23,712 nucleotides of DNA. Origin: Condylostoma magnum (taxonomy: Eukaryota; Ciliophora; Heterotrichea; Heterotrichida; Condylostomatidae). The stretch covers positions 29,214 through 52,925 of the forward strand of contig CAKKTI010000116.1 of NCBI GenBank assembly GCA_920105805.1, given 5' to 3'. Position numbers and translations under genes: made by a program. Below, piece by piece: positions 19,201-23,712 of the stretch. The notes beneath the pieces are model-generated. The model was not told the DNA's origin. It saw only the letters and a list, made by a program, of their open reading frames with translations, and did no database searches. Numbering within the stretch: position 1 is the first letter of the stretch; every line of letters begins with the position of its first letter.

Positions 19201-20356
19201 CTTATTCGACTTTAAAGAGTTTTAAACTGGTCAATGTTCTTATGGCATATAATTAAGAATTATCATCATATAGGAAATTCTACATTTTTTCGCCTTAATC
19301 AAAGAGATCTGTTATATTTGTAGCTTGTGGAAATTAGACTAAATTTTAATTCTAATCGATCTCATAAGAGGATAAAATATAGCCTTAACCTTATACCAAT
19401 AGAATATTAGACAAAATATACAAGCTATTTCCATACGACCCTTTTATGTATGTAGTTTTATAATTACTTAGATTTAGAATTTACACTCCATCACTTAAAT
19501 TGATTCCAATTAATAAGTTATCCTATATCAACTAAAACGTTATATATTCGTAATTTACTCATTCAACCCATTTGTTTTCTAGAGCCAAGAAGTCTGAAGT
19601 GGATGACTCATATATGAAGATTGCACCATAACAATCTGCAATAATTATCTGGTACTAAGAGTTTCCAGTTATAAAAATGTCCTATACACAAAAAGGTGTT
19701 AATCCAAAATCAGTAATGATCACATTTAATACTTTATAAGAGTCAGTTGATATTTATACTATGTATATTTTAGCCACCTATTAAAAACTTCCACTAATCA
19801 CGCAATAATAATCAGCTTAGCACTATAATAAAGCCTTAGTTGTTAAAATAAGGTTGATCTATCTATATTAAGGATCAGAAATCACTTCTGATATGATTGT
19901 TGATCAAATTTAACTTTAAATTCCCATTTAGCATAAGATAAGCAGCTACTTCTATGTTTATTAATACAATAAGTGGTAGATAGACTCAACACTTTATATA
20001 GTAATTGTTTACTTTAATTCAGCATTATTTTCCCTTACTTAATAGAATAAAAGATTATTCCCATTAAAAGTGACTATTAACTAAAATTCAGGTATTGAAA
20101 TCAGGCTTTGATATCTCTTATCTATTCGTAATTCTGGCTATAACAGAAAATACTAAGTTTGCGTAATATTAAAGCTACCTTTTAGCTCTATTCCCTCTAT
20201 GTTTTTTTCTAACTTGTATTACAGTCCCTCTCCAGCAAAAACTTAGTCTAAGCTGATATCTAATGTCATGTTTGGAGAAAGGTAAACTTATGAGATATCT
20301 CTATGTACTGAAATTGCTCTTGTCTGCCTTATTAAGCTTAAAAACAAAATAAACAT
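16271..20356 (-). CDS. Giant single-pass surface protein
   Basis: The protein of about 1361 residues starts MFILFLSLIRQTRAISVHRD, a plausible signal peptide, and then LSPNMTLDISLDQVFAGEGL. The ectodomain of about 1285 residues is rich in Asn, Ile, Ser, Tyr and Gln, with alternating strand-like stretches (FQLIVTFNGNNLLFYQVREN; NIAYLVDSNNNAYIFE) and many N-x-S/T sites. That is compatible with beta-propeller or cadherin-like repeats, though I cannot count repeats reliably. A single span at about residues 1308-1332 (LILIIIISTISALFLAMILY) is followed by a basic stop-transfer YIKRRR and a 26-residue tail ending FIHDDISSL. The likely role is cell-surface adhesion or ligand binding; no named family is recognised. 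It is the most AT-rich gene here and very dense in TAA-coded Gln. The stop is TAA 16271-16273. I treat it as one gene since the same frame carries both the signal peptide and the membrane anchor. Confidence 0.72.
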
Positions 20357-20903
20357 TTATATAATGTCAAGGTCTTATATTAAGACAGTTGTTATTTTGG
20401 TAACAATCAATACTATAAGATTAAATTCATCAAACTATTAAAATTGATAAGAAAGGCTTTTAATCAGTAAAATTCATTGAAAACATAAAAGAACTAGAAT
20501 AGTTAAATCAACCAATACAACTAAAACATGAGTTCAATATCAAAAGTAAGGACTTTACTGAATCAATTAATTGCACGATCTACTTCAAAGAGTACGCTAA
20601 AATTATAATGAAAAGATTAACTTATTTAATCAATTTTGAAATTTGACTATTATACAACAGTTCTAATGTACACAACTTTGATATAATGCTATAAAACTCT
20701 TGTTTTTTACTAAATTCTAGCCTATTATTGATTAGAGAAAAATAACTAATAAATATCATACAGTTAAAATAACTGGTTTTTTGTAATAATTCATACAAAT
20801 TAGACTTTCCTAGCATTTTGTTGAATCCATCAACTATATATAAAGATTAAACTGCTTTTAACAGCTATGATCTAACTACAATATATATTGTGAAATTAAT
20901 AAA
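20357..20903. other. 547-bp stretch without a confident gene
   Basis: This lies between the receptor's stop (20904) and the giant gene's start (20356), both on the minus strand. Two short candidates compete. On the plus strand, the frame through bases about 20440-20640 reads like protein (KFIENIKELEQLNQPIQL, DFTESINCTIYFKEYAKIIM) up to a TGA at 20644-20646, but no ATG opens it. On the minus strand, ATG 20814-20816 opens a 64-residue peptide (MLGKSNLYELLQKTSYFNCM...) ending at TAA 20622-20624, with no recoded codon inside. They overlap slightly at their ends. A small spliced gene with a tiny intron could explain the plus-strand signal. I could not place such an intron in frame, so I call neither. 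Confidence 0.4.
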
Positions 20904-23712
20904 CTAACCTAAATTAACTATACAATCTTCTTCATCATCATTTTTATTTTCTTCATTATTAACCTGCCTATATTGATACTTTATACTCACATCAACCCCT
21001 GAATCTCTAAATAGGTTTAATTAAGGAAGCTATATATTAAAACGCTCTGGACTTGCACTATAAGTTAATTGAAATCTGAATAAATTTTCAATTAATTATC
21101 CTTTAGGACTGTATAGCATATTTGGACAATATTTGAAATTTATGTAGGCTCCAATAGCTATTGCTATACTCCATAATCCAAGTAGAATACCTATCCAGAT
21201 TGAAATATCAGCTTCAATTAGTGTATTAAGAATAACTAACAAATCTAAGCATAGTATACAAATCATCGAAATGATAGTCCAAAGTTAAGGTCTTTAGTAA
21301 TTATACACTACATTCTTGCATATATATACTAATAATAGAGATATAATTATTCCATATAATATACCATGAATAATTGGGCTTTGCTTACCTATTGTTTTGG
21401 CCAAACATACTATAATCACTTGTACAGTTGATTTAATAAAAAGAAATTTTGGTAATACGTGAACATTGAGTGCTGTAGTATATTCTTACATCTATGGCTT
21501 AAAATAAACAGCTAATGGATGGTATATTAAAATAGTAACTCCTGAAGCAATGGCATATATTAAGTGATAATCTTCCCAGCAATAAGTTTCACAATCTTTA
21601 TCCAAAATAGATTCATTGAGTTCATCTCCTGATCCTTTATTACATATGAAAAGGTTTACTAAGGTTGCAATTATTGGCAAAAACATAATATTGCCTAGTA
21701 TTGGCATAAGTTTTTCTGTAATATAGCCAATATTATCAAAGAACTTAACTTGGGGATGCTTTTACTCAACTTTGAATAGTATAAATAAGCACATTAACAG
21801 CCAAATTAAGCAAATAACTAAAACAGATTAAACTATTTATCAAAAGAGAGTGTCGCTATATTTAACTGCTTTATCAATATCAAAAGCAGCTAAATTACTA
21901 GTATAATTTAAGATACCAAATAATGAGAATGGTTCAGGTCCCATTGATATGAATTACAGGAATTCTATTGGAATAGTAGCCAATTGAATCATATCATTCA
22001 TTATCATTATTTATTATTCAGTTAAAAGCTGCATCTGCATATTTTAGCACTTTTTTCATATTAAGATAGCTGATACAGTGGTAATTAATAATGTAATACA
22101 GCATAATAAGTATCCAATGTTTCTTCCAATGGTAGAATCAATCATATCCTTTTCTGGAATAACACAATCAAACTCGCCGTCTTCAATAACATCTATAGGC
22201 TTTTCCGTACTACCTCCATTTCATATTATTTACTTCTAATAAGATAAAAGCACAGAAGAAGAAGGAGCATACATCCCAACTCGAACTGTTGCCCATTCCT
22301 CTGTATCTTCATTATAAACTATGCTGAATATATCATAAAACTATCCATTTCTATCATTACTAGTTGAATCAATTTAAACCATTCCTGAACTTCCTAAAAA
22401 TCTAGTCTTTCTCATTGTAGCATTGACTTGTTATCCTATTTCAACATCCTCTCCTCTTAAAAGCATCCAATCTAAGCTGTGAGCTATAAATAAAACAGAG
22501 TCATAGAAAAAGGATAAATAGGGCTATTAATTCCCTAATCTAGCCGCAACCTTTTACCCAAATTCTCCTTAGAAAGAAGCAAGATAAACTACTAAATTTC
22601 CTTATAGTATTGTTTGTCTTTTAATATCGATATCCTCAGATCCGGTAACCATAGCATCATTATTGATAAAGGAATTCAATATCATTAATTAAGTATCTCC
22701 ACCTCGTAGTCCAATATCATAAAGGCCTTCTGCCACATAATAGGTATTAGGAGCAATTCCAGCTATAATTGTGGGTCTAACCTTGGAATCGAAAATTCCT
22801 TCGAAAATTTCAATATTTTCTTCATACCACTCTCTTTGATAGTTGAGAGGAATCTTTCTCGAGTTCTCAGGGTTCCTTATTTATATTCCTTTTCTATCAA
22901 GTTAATACTCCAAGAAGTTGTATTAATCTTATCCCCATTAATCATTTACATATAGCATATTCACATTTCTTCATCCATTATTTTGAATAATAAAGGCATT
23001 AATACTTGCCATAAAATCATCTGCAATATATAATCTAATTATATTAGGCCATTTTTAAGGATCACTAAATTCATTACTTCCTCCTATGGAAAGTAATATA
23101 GGAATATCAATTCCAAGCTTATCAAATGTTTCATGAACTCCTGCTTGAACATAAGTTGCCAATGATCCTATAAACGCTGATCCTAACTCATCTCTTCTTT
23201 CTGAAAAACAGTTATAAAAGTATTCAGCATCATATTGTACAGCTCCACATGAGAAATCACTATATGTTAAATTAAAATTCTCTAGTAAATTATTATCTTC
23301 ATTAACGTCTTCAATAGCTGCATAAGTAGCAGTGAATAGGAATCCATTATATGGAGAATTTCCCTAATTTGGATTTGTTATACCACTATGCAAACTTATA
23401 AGTACATCTAGTTTCTTATTATAAGGAATTTCTATTGAATTGCCAGGGAAGATGACTTAATCATAAAATTGAAGTTCAAAGCAATCATATTCCCCTATAA
23501 TCCTTTTCGTTTGTTGAAGATTAACTATAGAAAATGAGCATGGAGGGTGATTTATATCAAAGCTTTCCTATATATTTTTAAGATATTCATATTTAGTCTC
23601 TCTTTCCCAATACAGTTTTAAGTACTGTAAAAGACTATCAATCCTATAATCAGCTTCATCTTAAGAATACTCCATTCCTTTCTCTACAACAGCCAAGCTA
23701 CCTTCAATTTCC
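20904..23712 (-). CDS. Receptor: periplasmic-binding-like ectodomain plus multi-span membrane region, N-terminus missing
   Basis: About 935 residues are present; the 5' end lies beyond the right edge. The ectodomain matches the ligand-binding (ANF-receptor, type I periplasmic-binding) fold of class C GPCRs and natriuretic receptors: VLISLHSGITNPNQGNSPY, then GSAFIGSLATYVQAGVHETF, LGIDIPILLSIGGSNEFSD, NNGWRNVNMLYVNDQWGQD, and a late FLGSSGMVQIDSTSNDRNG. The membrane part starts near base 22130 (IGYLLCCITLLITTVSAILI) and has about eight or nine spans, not a clean seven. It includes an acidic Cys-containing loop (DKDCETYCWEDYHLIYAIAS) and LIYHPLAVYFKP, matching the membrane region of the gene at 1-2497. 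The C-terminal tail is short, basic then acidic (NNEENKNDDEEDCIVNLG). TGA reads as Trp in NNGWRN. The stop is TAG 20904-20906. A surface sensor is likely; the ligand is unknown. Confidence 0.85.

Noticed and set aside
20904-22150. Classical class C seven-span GPCR
   Set aside because: I count about eight or nine hydrophobic segments, and the loop pattern matches the membrane protein at 1-2497 rather than class C receptors.
1-23712. Widespread decay: many in-frame stops suggesting pseudogenes
   Set aside because: Conserved families (SIN3, actin, MORN, WW, VASt) run unbroken with the stops falling at Gln and Trp positions. That is an altered code, not decay.
1-23712. A karyorelict code with UGA as the only stop
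   Set aside because: The actin ends at RKCF on TAG, and the other gene ends fit TAG or TAA pairs facing their neighbours. No gene clearly ends on TGA.
1-23712. Mobile elements, CRISPR arrays, rRNA genes or telomeric repeats
   Set aside because: I saw no transposase, reverse transcriptase, spaced repeat array, rRNA signature or telomere-like terminal repeat.

Overview
The window looks like compact macronuclear DNA of a ciliate whose genetic code gives a sense reading to all three standard stop codons. TAA and TAG are read as Gln throughout; for example, the catalytic Gln137 of an actin is a TAA. TGA is read as Trp at positions where the protein family demands Trp (MORN repeats, the first Trp of a WW domain, the DI.IG.W motif of a VASt domain). 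Yet genes still end at TAG or TAA: the actin stops at its normal C-terminus (RKCF) on a TAG. This is the context-dependent termination described for the heterotrich Condylostoma magnum, and a Condylostoma-like heterotrich is the best guess. Karyorelicts, which as I recall end genes on UGA, fit less well. The DNA is AT-rich. I see no introns in the genes that can be followed against known families, and spacers are tiny.

Layout. 1-2497 (+) is the 3' part of a multi-membrane-span protein. 2515-3783 (-) holds a VASt-domain membrane protein and a 162-aa two-span protein, separated by only 9 nt and in the same frame. 3886-6317 (+) holds a TPR-like protein with a basic tail, then a MORN-repeat protein with an acylation-type N-terminus. 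6331-9369 (-) is the corepressor SIN3. 9607-11562 (-) is a CEP164-like distal-appendage protein. 11699-12112 (-) is a small MGC-type acylated protein. 12299-12371 (-) is a tRNA, most like tRNA-Asp(GTC). 12506-13192 (-) is an unrecognised basic protein. 13224-14351 (-) is a divergent 375-aa actin. 14486-16267 (+) is a Sec23/24-type zinc finger plus von Willebrand A protein. 16271-20356 (-) is a giant single-pass surface protein. 20904-23712 (-) is a receptor with a periplasmic-binding-like ectodomain and a multi-span membrane region, cut by the window edge.

The genes do not form a pathway. The set is a mix typical of a free-living ciliate: chromatin (SIN3), cilium and cortex (CEP164-like, MORN, actin), membrane and lipid handling (VASt), and sensing (two large membrane proteins). 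The two membrane proteins at opposite ends of the window share a recognisable membrane module but carry different soluble parts. Three proteins begin with Met-Gly and nearby Cys, suggesting N-myristoylation with palmitoylation.

Caution: since no codon always stops, open frame length is not evidence of a gene here. I relied on family resemblance, composition and the fit of gene ends. The exact stop is often ambiguous by a few codons.
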